DNA of 42,261 nucleotides from an uncultured Saprospiraceae bacterium (GTDB lineage Bacteria > Bacteroidota > Bacteroidia > Chitinophagales > Saprospiraceae). How positions within the stretch are numbered: the first letter of the stretch is position 1; each line of letters starts with the position of its first letter. A model generated the notes under the pieces. That model had not been told where the DNA came from and searched no databases. It saw only the letters and a program-made list of their open reading frames with translations. Position numbers and translations under genes: made by a program. The stretch is from positions 1 to 42,261 of the forward strand of contig CALFBG010000174.1 of assembly GCA_937951685.1 (NCBI GenBank), read 5' to 3'. Positions 1 to 9,300 of this stretch are shown one piece after another.

Positions 1-582
1 GTTTAATGATTTGACACAACGTTTATGTAGAACCCAAGAGTAAGAAACAAGTATACTACAAATATGTTTGATAGTAAGATGTATTTATAAGAAATAATAA
101 ACTTATAAGTACCAAGACAAATGAAATCACGGATTAATTTGTCGCCTCTTTTGTCTCGCCTCTTCGTTGCTCAAACCTTTGCTCAGCAAAGGCTAAGTGC
201 GGTTTTACGTCTCGATGCTATTCAAAATCTAGTACAATTTAATGGTAATATCACTTTGCCTTACTACTTAGGTTTATGCAATTTTACACCATAAAAAAGC
301 CTCATTTTTACGCAAAAGTTAAATTTTATCAGATACGCTGCTTTTTTTGGAACATCCGGAAAAAAGAAAGACTACTGCTTGTCTAACGCTTACTAGCAAC
401 TTGCCGCTAGTATTAGAAAAGCTCGAAAGTAGTAAATGTATTTAACCCAACTTCGACAATATCAAAGGATAAAACTAGGATATTTCGAACATTCTTTTTG
501 TTTGAAACGTTTAACCTTTTTTTATTAGTCTCAATATTTGGTCTTGTCGTTGGATGCCTTATGAATTTAAATTAACCTACAG
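1..582. other. Non-coding leader region upstream of the TonB receptor
   Basis: No credible coding frame is visible on either strand. The stretch is AT-rich and contains one full copy of a dispersed inverted-repeat element (107-269, listed separately). A T-rich, A-rich imperfect stem lies around 342-366. The rest, up to the ATG at 583, presumably holds the promoter of the TonB-dependent receptor, but I could not place a convincing Bacteroidota -7/-33 pair. Confidence 0.6.
107..269 (+). repeat. Dispersed inverted-repeat element, full copy 1 (163 bp)
   Basis: The element is bounded by terminal inverted repeats: AAGTACCAAGACAAA at the left end and TTTGCCTTACTACTT at the right, complementary with few mismatches. 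The interior holds a subterminal hairpin (GACAAAT...ATTTGTC) and a central hairpin (CCTTTGCT, one base, AGCAAAGG). It aligns along its whole length with the reverse complement of 32531-32694, including the shared core CTCTTCGTT. It has no coding capacity and no clear target-site duplication. It could be a MITE-like element or a mobile structured RNA unit. Confidence 0.8.
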
Positions 583-3063
583 ATGAAGTGTAACTTTACT
601 TTACCATTAATTTTTTGTCTACTCTTATTGTCATTGAGCACCTCCGCGCAAAGACCAGGCGGTCCAGGTGGGCAGAGAGGAGGAGGAGCGAAGGGAATGC
701 TTACGGGAAAAGTAATTGATGGGGCGACCGAAGAGCCATTGAGCTATGCGACGGTTTCTTTGTTCTCACAGCAAGATAGTTCCGTCGTTGCGGGAAATAT
801 AACGGATGACCTAGGTGCTTTTGAAATCGAAATACCCAGAGGAAAGCTTTACGCTAAAATAGAATTTATCGGTTATCAAGCGACTTATCTCAACGACGTT
901 CGCTTAGCGAAAGGGGAACGCACACTTGATTTGGGAGTAATTAAATTATTGGTGAATTCTCAATTGCTGGAAGAAGTAGAAGTAATCGCAGATAAAAGTA
1001 CGGTACAAATGTCACTCGATAAAAGAGTATTTAATGTGGGGAAGGATTTGGCAAATACGGGAGGAAACGCAGCGGATATTCTTGATAATGTGCCGAGTGT
1101 CGCCGTAGATATTGAAGGGAATGTTAGTTTGCGGGGAAGTGAAGGGGTACAAATTTTAGTCGATGGGAAGCCTTCGGGCTTGGTCGGAATCAGTGGCTCG
1201 GGAGGTCTGCGTAATTTACCTGCCAATTTGATTGAGAAAGTAGAAGTGATCACTAATCCATCCGCAAAATTTGAGGCGGAAGGTGCCGCAGGAATTATCA
1301 ATATTGTACTCAGAAAAGAACAGAAAGGCGGTTTGAATGGTTCTTTCGACTTTACGGTGGGAGATCCGTCAATTTATGGCGCGTCTATTAATTTGAATTA
1401 TCGAAAAGATAATTTGAACCTCTTTACCAACCTTGGTATTAATCACCGTAAAAATATCGGTGGCGGTTCTGCGTATCAAGAGTTTTACCGAGGAAGCATT
1501 ACCGAAATTGTTGAAACCGAGCGTACCCACGAACGAGGTGGTCTTTCGGGAAGCTTACGCTTTGGAGCAGATTATTATTTTAATCCAAAAAATATCTTGA
1601 CGACCTCTTTTTTGTACCGCATTGCAGACGAAGATAATCTAGCTGAATTGCGCTACGGTGATTTCTTGAATAGTTTAGATAATCCAATTAGAAATAGTTT
1701 TCGAACCGACGAAGAAGTGGAGGAGGAGAGTAAATTGGAATATGCCATTACTTACAAAAAATTATTTAAGAAAAAAGGACATCAACTCGAAGCGGATTTA
1801 CGATTCCAAGACAATACCGAAAAAGAAAGTTCTGAATTCATTGAACGTTACTTTCTAGCGGATAATGCAACCTCGGACGGACCTAACGATTTACAGCGCT
1901 CCGCAAACAAAGAGGGAGAACGGCGCTTAATTGCAAAACTAGATTATACCTTGCCGTTACGTGGCAAAAGCGAAAAATTTGAAACGGGATTTCAAGGTTC
2001 TTTTCGAGATATTAAAAATGATTACCTCGTTGAAGAATTTGAAGCGGAAGAATGGATTGTTTATGATGGCTTAAGTAATAATTTTAGATACGAAGAAAAT
2101 ATCTATGCGGTTTATGCGACTTATGGCAATAAGATCAATAAGTTTTCTTATCAGCTGGGTGCTCGTTTTGAGTATTCGGATGTAACGACGGAGTTGTTGC
2201 AAACCAATGAGGTTAATCCACGCGAATACCTTAATTTTTTTCCGAGTGTTCACTTGACCTACGACTTGCCCAAAAGCAATGCAATTCAAGTGAGTTACAG
2301 TCGTCGATTAAAACGACCTCGCTTCTGGTTTTTGAATCCATTTTTCACCTTGAGTGATAATCGAAATCGCTTCACTGGAAATCCAAACTTAGATCCTGAA
2401 TTTACGGATTCTTACGAAATTGGTCACGTTAAATACTGGGCAAAAGGTTCGTTGGGTTCTGCTATTTTTTACCGACACACAACGGGGGTGATGCAAAGAA
2501 TCATTTATGACGTTCAAGAAATCGACTCGCTCATCGTGAGTTTCCGTCGTCCGGAAAACTTAGCGACGCAAGATGATATTGGAATTGAATTTAACTTTTC
2601 CTACGATCCTTTTGAATGGTGGAAGTTAAGTGGAGATGTGAATTTTTTCCGCTCCATCACGGATGGTTCAAATATTAACTCCACCTTCACGGCGGATACT
2701 TACACGATGCGTGGACGAATGACTTCTCGGACTACAATCTTAGAAACGGACATTCAATTGCGCTTCAATTACCGCGCGCCCCGAGAAACGACCCAAGGTA
2801 GGATGCAATCCATGTCGAGTTTGGATGTCGGAGTTAGCCGAGATGTTTTCAAGAAAAAAGGAACCTTGACCCTGAGTATTTCTGACTTGTTCCAGACGCG
2901 CCGCCGTCGAGGAACGACCATTACGGATACTTTATTCAAAGAAGAAGATTTTCAGTGGCGTGGTCGTACCGCTCGCTTAACGCTCAACTATCGTTTGAAT
3001 CAGAAGAAAAAACGTGGTGGTGACCGAGGCGAAAGAGGTGGCGGCGACGGTGGTGATTTCTAA
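583..3063 (+). CDS. TonB-dependent outer membrane receptor (CarboxypepD_reg-like, plug, OMP beta-barrel family)
   Basis: An 826-residue outer-membrane protein predicted to import or bind a substrate using TonB/ExbBD energy. A signal peptide covers residues 1-23 (ending STSAQ), followed by a Gly/Arg-rich linker (24-38). A carboxypeptidase-regulatory-like domain spans about 38-125 (GKVIDGATEEPLSYATVSL). A plug domain spans about 145-250 (ADILDNVPSVAVD, VSLRGSEGVQILVDG). A barrel follows to the end and matches the Bacteroidota 'outer membrane beta-barrel family' type rather than SusC, with no SusD partner nearby. The protein ends in a charged Gly/Arg tail (GGDRGERGGGDGGDF), unlike the usual aromatic barrel terminus except for the final Phe. 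The ATG at 583 gives a clean signal peptide. Its substrate cannot be deduced. It converges on the minus-strand gene ending at 3085, with a 21-bp gap. Confidence 0.9.
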   Translation: MKCNFTLPLIFCLLLLSLSTSAQRPGGPGGQRGGGAKGMLTGKVIDGATEEPLSYATVSLFSQQDSSVVAGNITDDLGAFEIEIPRGKLYAKIEFIGYQATYLNDVRLAKGERTLDLGVIKLLVNSQLLEEVEVIADKSTVQMSLDKRVFNVGKDLANTGGNAADILDNVPSVAVDIEGNVSLRGSEGVQILVDGKPSGLVGISGSGGLRNLPANLIEKVEVITNPSAKFEAEGAAGIINIVLRKEQKGGLNGSFDFTVGDPSIYGASINLNYRKDNLNLFTNLGINHRKNIGGGSAYQEFYRGSITEIVETERTHERGGLSGSLRFGADYYFNPKNILTTSFLYRIADEDNLAELRYGDFLNSLDNPIRNSFRTDEEVEEESKLEYAITYKKLFKKKGHQLEADLRFQDNTEKESSEFIERYFLADNATSDGPNDLQRSANKEGERRLIAKLDYTLPLRGKSEKFETGFQGSFRDIKNDYLVEEFEAEEWIVYDGLSNNFRYEENIYAVYATYGNKINKFSYQLGARFEYSDVTTELLQTNEVNPREYLNFFPSVHLTYDLPKSNAIQVSYSRRLKRPRFWFLNPFFTLSDNRNRFTGNPNLDPEFTDSYEIGHVKYWAKGSLGSAIFYRHTTGVMQRIIYDVQEIDSLIVSFRRPENLATQDDIGIEFNFSYDPFEWWKLSGDVNFFRSITDGSNINSTFTADTYTMRGRMTSRTTILETDIQLRFNYRAPRETTQGRMQSMSSLDVGVSRDVFKKKGTLTLSISDLFQTRRRRGTTITDTLFKEEDFQWRGRTARLTLNYRLNQKKKRGGDRGERGGGDGGDF

Positions 3064-3084
3064 GACTACGCTGAAAATAATTAG

Positions 3085-3477
3085 CTACTTTTTTGGAGGG
3101 GTACAAAGGATCAATCGCGAATCCGCTAAGGCTTGCTTGCGCAACATAGCGGGATAATCCTTGTGGGTAATCATTTCTAAGAATGCAGCTTTAGTCGCAT
3201 ACTCTACGATCAACACCTTATCCCATTCAAGTTGATCGGGCGGACCAATCAAAGTCATTTGTGCCGATCCGTAAAATAAGACTTTTGCTCCCGAGGTTTT
3301 GAAAAATGGCAAAGCTGCTTTCAGGTATAAATCGTATTGTTGTATACCGGTTAATCCCGTTTTCGTCAAATCTTTGCGGAAGCGTAAGAGATTAAGCATT
3401 TGTAAAGGAGTGTTGATCGCAAGCTTGGAAAAAGCAACAAATTGATCTTGATTAAAGTCTAAATAGGTATTTTTCAT
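3085..3477 (-). CDS. DUF1330-like small protein
   Basis: A 130-residue soluble protein with no signal peptide. The pattern 'LLRFRKD...Y..Y...A.PFFKTSGAKVLFYGSAQ...IGP....WDKVLIVEY.TKAAFLEMI...DY' resembles the DUF1330 / dimeric alpha-beta barrel fold, whose catalytic role is generally unknown. It lies 18 bp downstream of the histidine phosphatase on the same strand, so the two are probably co-transcribed. Family assignment is from the motif pattern only. Another member of the dimeric alpha-beta barrel superfamily is possible. Confidence 0.65.
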   Translation of the reverse strand: MKNTYLDFNQDQFVAFSKLAINTPLQMLNLLRFRKDLTKTGLTGIQQYDLYLKAALPFFKTSGAKVLFYGSAQMTLIGPPDQLEWDKVLIVEYATKAAFLEMITHKDYPAMLRKQALADSRLILCTPPKK

Positions 3478-3495
3478 TGCATCATTTTTTTAGTG

Positions 3496-4209
3496 TTAAA
3501 CGAAAGTAATCATCTCTTTTTCTAAGTGGGGGAGCTCGTTAAAACTCATCAAATTAAATTGATTCTTAGAAAAAAAGAAACGACTAAAAGAGGTATTACG
3601 AATTGAGAAATTCATTGCGGCGACGCGCGTTTCGTCGGCAATGCCTAGTGCTTCCGCAGTGATTGCGGCAATCGTTCCGCCCGAGGTAAATGCGGCAATC
3701 GTTTCTCCTTTTCCCGTTTGTGTCAGCATCTCTTTCAAACTATTACTGACCACCGAGCGAAACATCGCCCAACTTTGTACTTTTTCCACTTCAATGTTCC
3801 CCGTGACCCATTCGTTCATAAAATACTGAAAAGCCAGTAAATTATTGCGACTTTTTAGTTGAGGGTTATTTTTGATTTCAGTAAACCAAGTTTGTATTTG
3901 TGGATACTTCTCGATTAACTGCGGCAAGGCGAGTCGCATTGCTCTGGGACCGACGTGTTCGCGTAAGCCTTCTAATGAAATTGCTTTTGGAAAAGCTAGT
4001 CCTTGTTCTGCATAGCTTGTCGCGACAATTTCAAAACTATGTTTTTGCCGTTGCAACGGTCCTACGTAAACGCGATCAAAGTTGACTTTTTTACGGACAA
4101 GGTGTTTTCCTAATTGTGCTGCTTGTTGTTCACCTAAAGGAGATAATTGATCGTAATTATCTGAAAGGTAAGAAGCTTGGGCGTGGCGGAAAAAGTAGAG
4201 TTGACTCAT
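3496..4209 (-). CDS. Histidine phosphatase superfamily protein (variant lacking the second active-site His)
   Basis: A 237-residue protein counted from the ATG at 4209. An in-frame start 18 codons upstream (4263) is possible, but MSQLYFFRHAQ places the conserved first strand at the N-terminus as usual in this family. Residues 8-10 are the RHA catalytic motif, and 'YDQLSPLGEQQAAQLG' follows as in phosphoglycerate-mutase-like phosphatases. Near residue 190, where most members have SHGG, this protein reads AFTSGGTIAA, so the second catalytic His appears to be Ser. This FTSGG form is, to my recollection, typical of a subfamily found beside acyl-CoA-linked phosphotransferases, and such a gene lies about 600 bp upstream here. 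The substrate is unknown. It probably shares a transcript with the DUF1330-like gene. Confidence 0.8.
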   Translation of the reverse strand: MSQLYFFRHAQASYLSDNYDQLSPLGEQQAAQLGKHLVRKKVNFDRVYVGPLQRQKHSFEIVATSYAEQGLAFPKAISLEGLREHVGPRAMRLALPQLIEKYPQIQTWFTEIKNNPQLKSRNNLLAFQYFMNEWVTGNIEVEKVQSWAMFRSVVSNSLKEMLTQTGKGETIAAFTSGGTIAAITAEALGIADETRVAAMNFSIRNTSFSRFFFSKNQFNLMSFNELPHLEKEMITFV

Positions 4210-4307
4210 GGGATTTATAGGTGTTATAGGATGAATGAAGGCGTTGTTGTTGGATTGAAGCAAAATTTTCTTCCGTCAAAATCACCAATCTATTTGGTAA
4301 CCTACTT

Positions 4308-4354
4308 AAGTACTAGGACAAAGTTAATAAGTGATTTAATTTGTCTTAGTACTT
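4308..4354. repeat. Short (47 bp) copy of the dispersed inverted-repeat element
   Basis: AAGTACTAGGACAAA and TTTGTCTTAGTACTT face each other across 17 bases, giving a 15-bp stem with one mismatch. The arms match the termini of the full copies at 107-269 and 32531-32694. The interior (TTAATAAGTGATTTAATTTG) resembles the subterminal segment of copy 1. This therefore looks like an internally deleted derivative or a minimal unit. Confidence 0.75.
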
Positions 4355-4476
4355 AACTGTTCCATTTGATAGTATTTTGTTTGATTGTTTTTAGTCGATA
4401 AGTTCGCAGTTTATTGGTCACTATGTTGGCAAGGAATAATAGATAAAGTGTAAAAGGAAAATAAAATAAGTATATA

Positions 4477-4689
4477 TTATAAATATTGTTTTTGTAAAAA
4501 GAGACACCTACTACTTTGGGAGGGACCCAACCCAAGCCTCCGCCGCCCCGACTTTTTACCGTCGGGCATGGTTGATATACCCCTACCGTGCTTAGCTGCT
4601 CCTGCAGTTAAACCACCAAATACAACACTGTCATTTTCCGGAATTGTACAGCTTGTACTAATAAGAGCCCGAGAACGTAAAAATTCCAT
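4477..4689 (-). CDS. Possible small orphan protein (70 aa), uncertain
   Basis: An open frame from an ATG at 4689 encodes about 70 residues (MEFLRSRALISTSCTIPEND...). The first part has ordinary codon use. The second part (GKKSGRRRLGLG) is Gly/Arg-rich and uses codons such as CGG and AGG that are uncommon in the neighbours. The DNA here is visibly more GC-rich than the surrounding spacer and contains a CCCGAC...GTCGGG hairpin (about 4548-4567). I recognise no family. It could be a real small gene, a decayed gene remnant or a structured RNA. It lies downstream of and co-directional with the phosphotransferase gene. Confidence 0.25.
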   Translation of the reverse strand: MEFLRSRALISTSCTIPENDSVVFGGLTAGAAKHGRGISTMPDGKKSGRRRLGLGPSQSSRCLFLQKQYL

Positions 4690-4832
4690 AAAAATCACTT
4701 ACTATTTTTAATTTTTTTGTGGTCTAGGAATTGAAGCGACTGAAAAATTGATTTCTCCTAAAGCTTTTCTTCAAGTGTTACTTCTAACTTTAGCAGCTAA
4801 TCTAGATCAATAAGCTCATTTGCTTTAAACCC

Positions 4833-5897
4833 CTAAAACAAATTCTCAATTCGTTTTCGCTGAATCGCTTGCCAAGCCATCACACACAAAAATTGCGCGG
4901 CTTTATCCAGCTGCGCAAACCGCTTATCTGTCGTCAAGCCTTTGTGATAACGATAGTAAATTTGTTGTGCAATCACTGCCAGTTTAAATAAACCATAGAC
5001 ATAATAAAATACCAAATTCGAAATCGAACGGCCACTCTTTTGTGCGTAACGCTCCACCATCTCGCTCCGACTCGGATTACCAGGCATCAAGGTCGGGGAA
5101 GGAATCCCCTGTGCTACCAACGGACCATCCGCTGCCATCGTCCAATACGCCATGGACGTTCCCAAATCCATCAAAGGATCGCCTAGCGTGCACATTTCCC
5201 AATCCAAAACGGCACTTACCCTCGTCCAACTATCATCCGCAAAAACAATATTATCATATTTGTAATCATTGTGAATCAAACTAAAATCATATTCCTTCGG
5301 CTGATTCGCCACCATCCATTCCATTACTTTGAAGGCCTCCGGAATCTCTTGTGTTGAGGCTTTGATATACTGCTTTCCCCAATTGCTAACCTGTCGTCCC
5401 ACGTACCCTTCCGGTCGCCCCAAATCTCCCAGCCCAATCTCCTCATAATCTACACCGTGCAATTCCACAAAAGTATCCAACCAACTATCCGCAATCACCG
5501 GAAATTCCTCTGCTGAAATAGCCCGCCGTTTTGCTTCCCGTGTCGATAAAATAATTCCTTCCATCTTTTCCATTAGGTAAAAAGAAGCGCCCATAATCGC
5601 TGGATCTTCACTGTACGCATACGCCTGCGGTGCCTTCCCAAAAGCTCGATACAAGTTTGACAAAACCTTAAATTCCCTTCCCATATCATGCCCTCGCTTA
5701 ATCGCTCCAAATGGCGGTCGCCGCAAAACCATCTCCTTGCCTTCAATCTTTAATAGATAAGTCAAATTTGAAAATCCATTCGAAAATTGCGTCACGGACA
5801 ACTCACTGTCGACTTGCTCAATCAATTGCTGCGCTCGTAAAAAAGCTTTGAGGGCATCTGCTGGTAATTCTTCTCCTGCACGTACTTGTTGTGGCAT
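4833..5897 (-). CDS. Phosphotransferase family protein (APH fold, ACAD10/ACAD11 N-domain type)
   Basis: A 354-residue cytosolic kinase-like protein. It has the aminoglycoside-phosphotransferase fold: a nucleotide-loop-like segment QFSNGFSNLTYLL (37-49), a Lys/Arg strand VLRRPP, the catalytic loop HNDYKYDN (209-216) with the Asp base, and the metal-binding DWE (232-234) followed by TLGDPLMDLG. The RRPPFG segment and the C-terminal 'YYVYGLFKLAVIAQQIYYRY' are typical of the bacterial phosphotransferases homologous to the kinase domain of ACAD10/ACAD11, which work with acyl-CoA dehydrogenases in hydroxy-acid breakdown. It is not likely an antibiotic-resistance enzyme. No acyl-CoA dehydrogenase gene is in the window. 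The histidine phosphatase at 3496-4209 lies downstream on the same strand. Confidence 0.85.
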   Translation of the reverse strand: MPQQVRAGEELPADALKAFLRAQQLIEQVDSELSVTQFSNGFSNLTYLLKIEGKEMVLRRPPFGAIKRGHDMGREFKVLSNLYRAFGKAPQAYAYSEDPAIMGASFYLMEKMEGIILSTREAKRRAISAEEFPVIADSWLDTFVELHGVDYEEIGLGDLGRPEGYVGRQVSNWGKQYIKASTQEIPEAFKVMEWMVANQPKEYDFSLIHNDYKYDNIVFADDSWTRVSAVLDWEMCTLGDPLMDLGTSMAYWTMAADGPLVAQGIPSPTLMPGNPSRSEMVERYAQKSGRSISNLVFYYVYGLFKLAVIAQQIYYRYHKGLTTDKRFAQLDKAAQFLCVMAWQAIQRKRIENLF

Positions 5898-6352
5898 GTG
5901 GTTAGATTCTTAAGTCAAGAAAGTATGAAGATACATTTTTAAATAAAAATGGGTAGGTTAAGGGAGGTTTTATTTGGAGGAGCTTTTATACTAAGAGCTA
6001 TTGGATCCTTTTTATGGCTTTTTTAATGTAGAGGTATTGTCTTATGCAATTTTTAGAAATGTGCTTGGCTAAATTGAAGTATTAGAGATGATTTATTAGG
6101 TATTTGAGCTTTGTTTCCCAAAGATCGGGGGTACTATATTTTTTCTCTTTTTATAGTTAAAAAGGAAAAAATGCTAATTTAATATTTACTATGTGTTTAT
6201 ATATTTCAGGGGATGGATGAGTTTATTGCTCCCCTTCCGGCAAATTCACCCTCCCCACGAATCCATTTCCACTAAACAATTTCCTCCCACTTTCCAAAGG
6301 AAATGTCTCATATTTGTCTAATAAAGATGCAAGCTTTTTGATATATTTGTCC
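5898..6352. other. Divergent intergenic region between phosphotransferase and SusC-like gene
   Basis: 455 bp of AT-rich DNA separates the two divergent genes, so it must hold both promoters. I see no coding frame or strong inverted repeat. A TANNTTTG-like string (TATATTTG, 6342-6349) sits only 3 bp before the SusC-like ATG and has no well-spaced TTG upstream, so I do not call it a promoter. Confidence 0.5.
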
Positions 6353-9300
6353 ATGAAAAATCAGCAAGGCTATTTTAGAAGTTTCATTTTGCTACTTTTG
6401 ATGGTAGCTGCTTCGCAGGTAATCGGCCAACTCACAGTGAGCGGAACCGTGAGTAGCCAAGAAGATCAACTCGGTATTATCGGTGCCACTATCTTAGAGA
6501 AAGGAACTGCGAATGGTGCCTTAACCGATGAAAATGGGAATTATAGTATCTCCGTCTCTGAAAATGCTACACTAGTTTTTAGCTACATCGGGATGGCGAA
6601 TCAAGAAATAGCAGTCAATGGTCGGACGACGATTGATGTAGTGATGGCAGGCGATGCGTATCAGTTAGACGATGTCGTGGTTACTGCTTTTGGTATCGAA
6701 AAAGAGAAGAAAGCACTGGGGTTTTCCGTCGGAGAAATTGACGGAGAAGAACTCACCAAAGCGAAAGAGATTAACTTCGCTACCCAACTCGTCGGAAAAA
6801 TTCCAGGATTAGATATTACGAAACCTTCCAACGGTCCTTCAGGTGCTACACGGATCGTCATTCGAGGCTTGTCGCAATTACAAGGAGAAAATCGACCGTT
6901 GATTGTACTTGATGGTATTCCTTTGGATAATACGAACGTGGGTAGTGCGGGCTTATTTGGTGGTCGCGATTCTGGAGATGGCCTGGCGGGCGTGAATTCA
7001 GATGATATTGAAAATATTTCGGTCTTGAAAGGTCCTTCGGCATCTGCCTTGTACGGTTCTCGGGCTGGAAATGGGGTGATTGTTATTACGACTAAAAAAG
7101 GAACAAAACGCAAAGGCATTGGCATTGAGTATAGCTCCAATTTCGTCACGGAAGAAGTGATGTTGATTCCTAAGCACCAACAAGAATATGGGCAAGGTGC
7201 TGGTGGCGAAAAGCCTACGACGCAGGCAGAAGCCTTCGATAACTGGGAATCTTGGGGCAGTAGATTAGATGGTAGCTTAACGCCAATTTTTAATGGGGAA
7301 TTACTGCCTTATGCTGCGGTGGGAGAAGCGGATACGCGTTCCTATTACCAACGGGGTAATACGTGGACGAATTCGTTGTCGATGACGGGGGGGAATGAAA
7401 CGATTAGCTCTAGATTGTCGCTTTCTGCGTTAAGCAATAATGGAATTATTCCGAATACGACCTACGATCGCTATACGGTCAATCTCAATACGAGGGTTCA
7501 ACTTACGGACGCACTTTCCTTCGATGGAAAAATTAACTTCGTACAAGAAGATAGCGAGAACAGAATTAATCTTACTGATTATCCTACTAATCCAGCCAAG
7601 TATTTCGTGATTGGTCCAGCAAATTTGCCGCATTCCGTTTTTGAAAAAACGCGAGATGCAGCGGGCAACCCAATTTATTGGTCCGATAATCCTTTTACGC
7701 AAGCACCATATTGGGGAACTTTTGAGAATGTGAATAGAGATACCAAAAAGAAATTCCTAGGTTACTTCAGTGCACGCTGGCAAATCTTACCTTGGTTATC
7801 TGCACAGGGAAGAGTAGGGACGGAAGAAAATACGCAGTCTTATTTTAGTGTAGAAATTGATGGCACGCAATACGATCCGCTAGGTTTGATTGGTATTGAT
7901 GATTATACGATTACCGAACGCAATTACGACTTTATTGTCAATGCAAATCGGACGCTCAATAAAGACTTTGATGTGGATTTAACTTTGGGGGCAGTCAGAA
8001 CGAATCGCTCGCTAAAAATATCTCGTATCCTCGGAAGAGAATTTATTAATCCGGGTTTCATTTCTATTAATAATATGGCGAACCAACAAGTCGGTGATGT
8101 TTTATTTGTGAACTCGCGGGTCAATGCGCTTTTTGCAACAAGCTCGGTTTCTTTTAGAAATTACCTGTACGCAGAAGCTTCGGTTCGAAATGATTATTTC
8201 TCCGTCTTGACGAATCCACAAAATTTGGAAGACGATGAAAATTCAATTTTGTACGTATCGGGCTCGCTGAGTTTTATCGCTTCGGATGCTTTTAAAATGC
8301 CAGAATGGGTGAGTTATGCGAAGTTGCGACTAGGCGTGGGAACTTCTGGTTTGGCACAAATTGAACCCTACTCACAAGTCGGTGTTTACGAAATTTTAGC
8401 ACCTTCGAAAGGTACCGCTACTGGTGCGGTTACCCAAGGACAAATTAGGGGCGATCGTTATCCAAATCCTTTCTTGAAGCCATCTCGTACCAAGTCTTTT
8501 GAGATTGGAACGGACTTGCGTTTCCTGCGCAATCGATTAGGCATTGACTTTACCTATTATCGCCAAGTGACAGATCGACATATATTTGATAGTCCGCTAC
8601 CTGCGTCGACAGGTTATGGTAGTATTTTGATCAATGCCGGCGAGGTAGAAAATCAAGGCATTGAATTATTACTGACGGGAAAGATTTGGCAGACGAAAGA
8701 TTTTAGCTGGGAAGCGAGCTTTAATTTTGCTAAAAATACAAATAATGTTATCGCCCTCAATGATGGCATCGCACAGTTGGATCACGGTGTAGATCGTTCT
8801 TTTTCTGCAAATGTAATTTCTCGAACGGGAGGCAGTATTGGCGATATTTGGGGCGACGTTTACGACCGAAATGCAGCAGGAGAAATTATTCACGGTGCCG
8901 ATGGTCTTCCTCAAATTGCCGAAGAACGCGAAATTTTAGGAAATTTTAATCCAGACTGGTATGGTGGATTTAGCTCTACTTTTTCTTATAAAAATATTAG
9001 TCTTTCTTTCTTAATTGATACCAAACAAGGTGGAGAAATCTTATCCACAACGAGTAGTTTTGGTTACCTATTTGGAACACACGTCAATTCTTTGGACGGA
9101 CGAGAAAATCCAGACTTTATGATTGTCAGTAAAGGTGTTGGTCCAGATGGCGTTACGGCGAATCAACAAGCGGTGCGATTGGACAATTATTACGAACGAC
9201 TTAGTATAGTTGCTGAGAATAATGTTTATGACGCTTCTTACATCAAATTCAGACAACTTTCGGTATCTTATACATTCGATCGCAACTTTTTCGAAAAAGT

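Noticed and set aside
4353..4535. 60-codon hydrophobic frame on the minus strand
   Set aside because: Mostly Phe/Leu/Ile/Lys/Asn codons expected from AT-rich DNA. It overlaps the short repeat copy and the other small frame, with no supporting motif.
4833..5897. Antibiotic-resistance aminoglycoside phosphotransferase
   Set aside because: The kinase motifs fit the APH fold, but the RRPPFG segment and C-terminal pattern fit the acyl-CoA-associated phosphotransferase group, not drug-resistance enzymes.
6342..6349. TATATTTG as a -7 promoter element for the SusC-like gene
   Set aside because: Only 3 bp before the ATG and no properly spaced -33 TTG, so an accidental match in AT-rich DNA is likelier.
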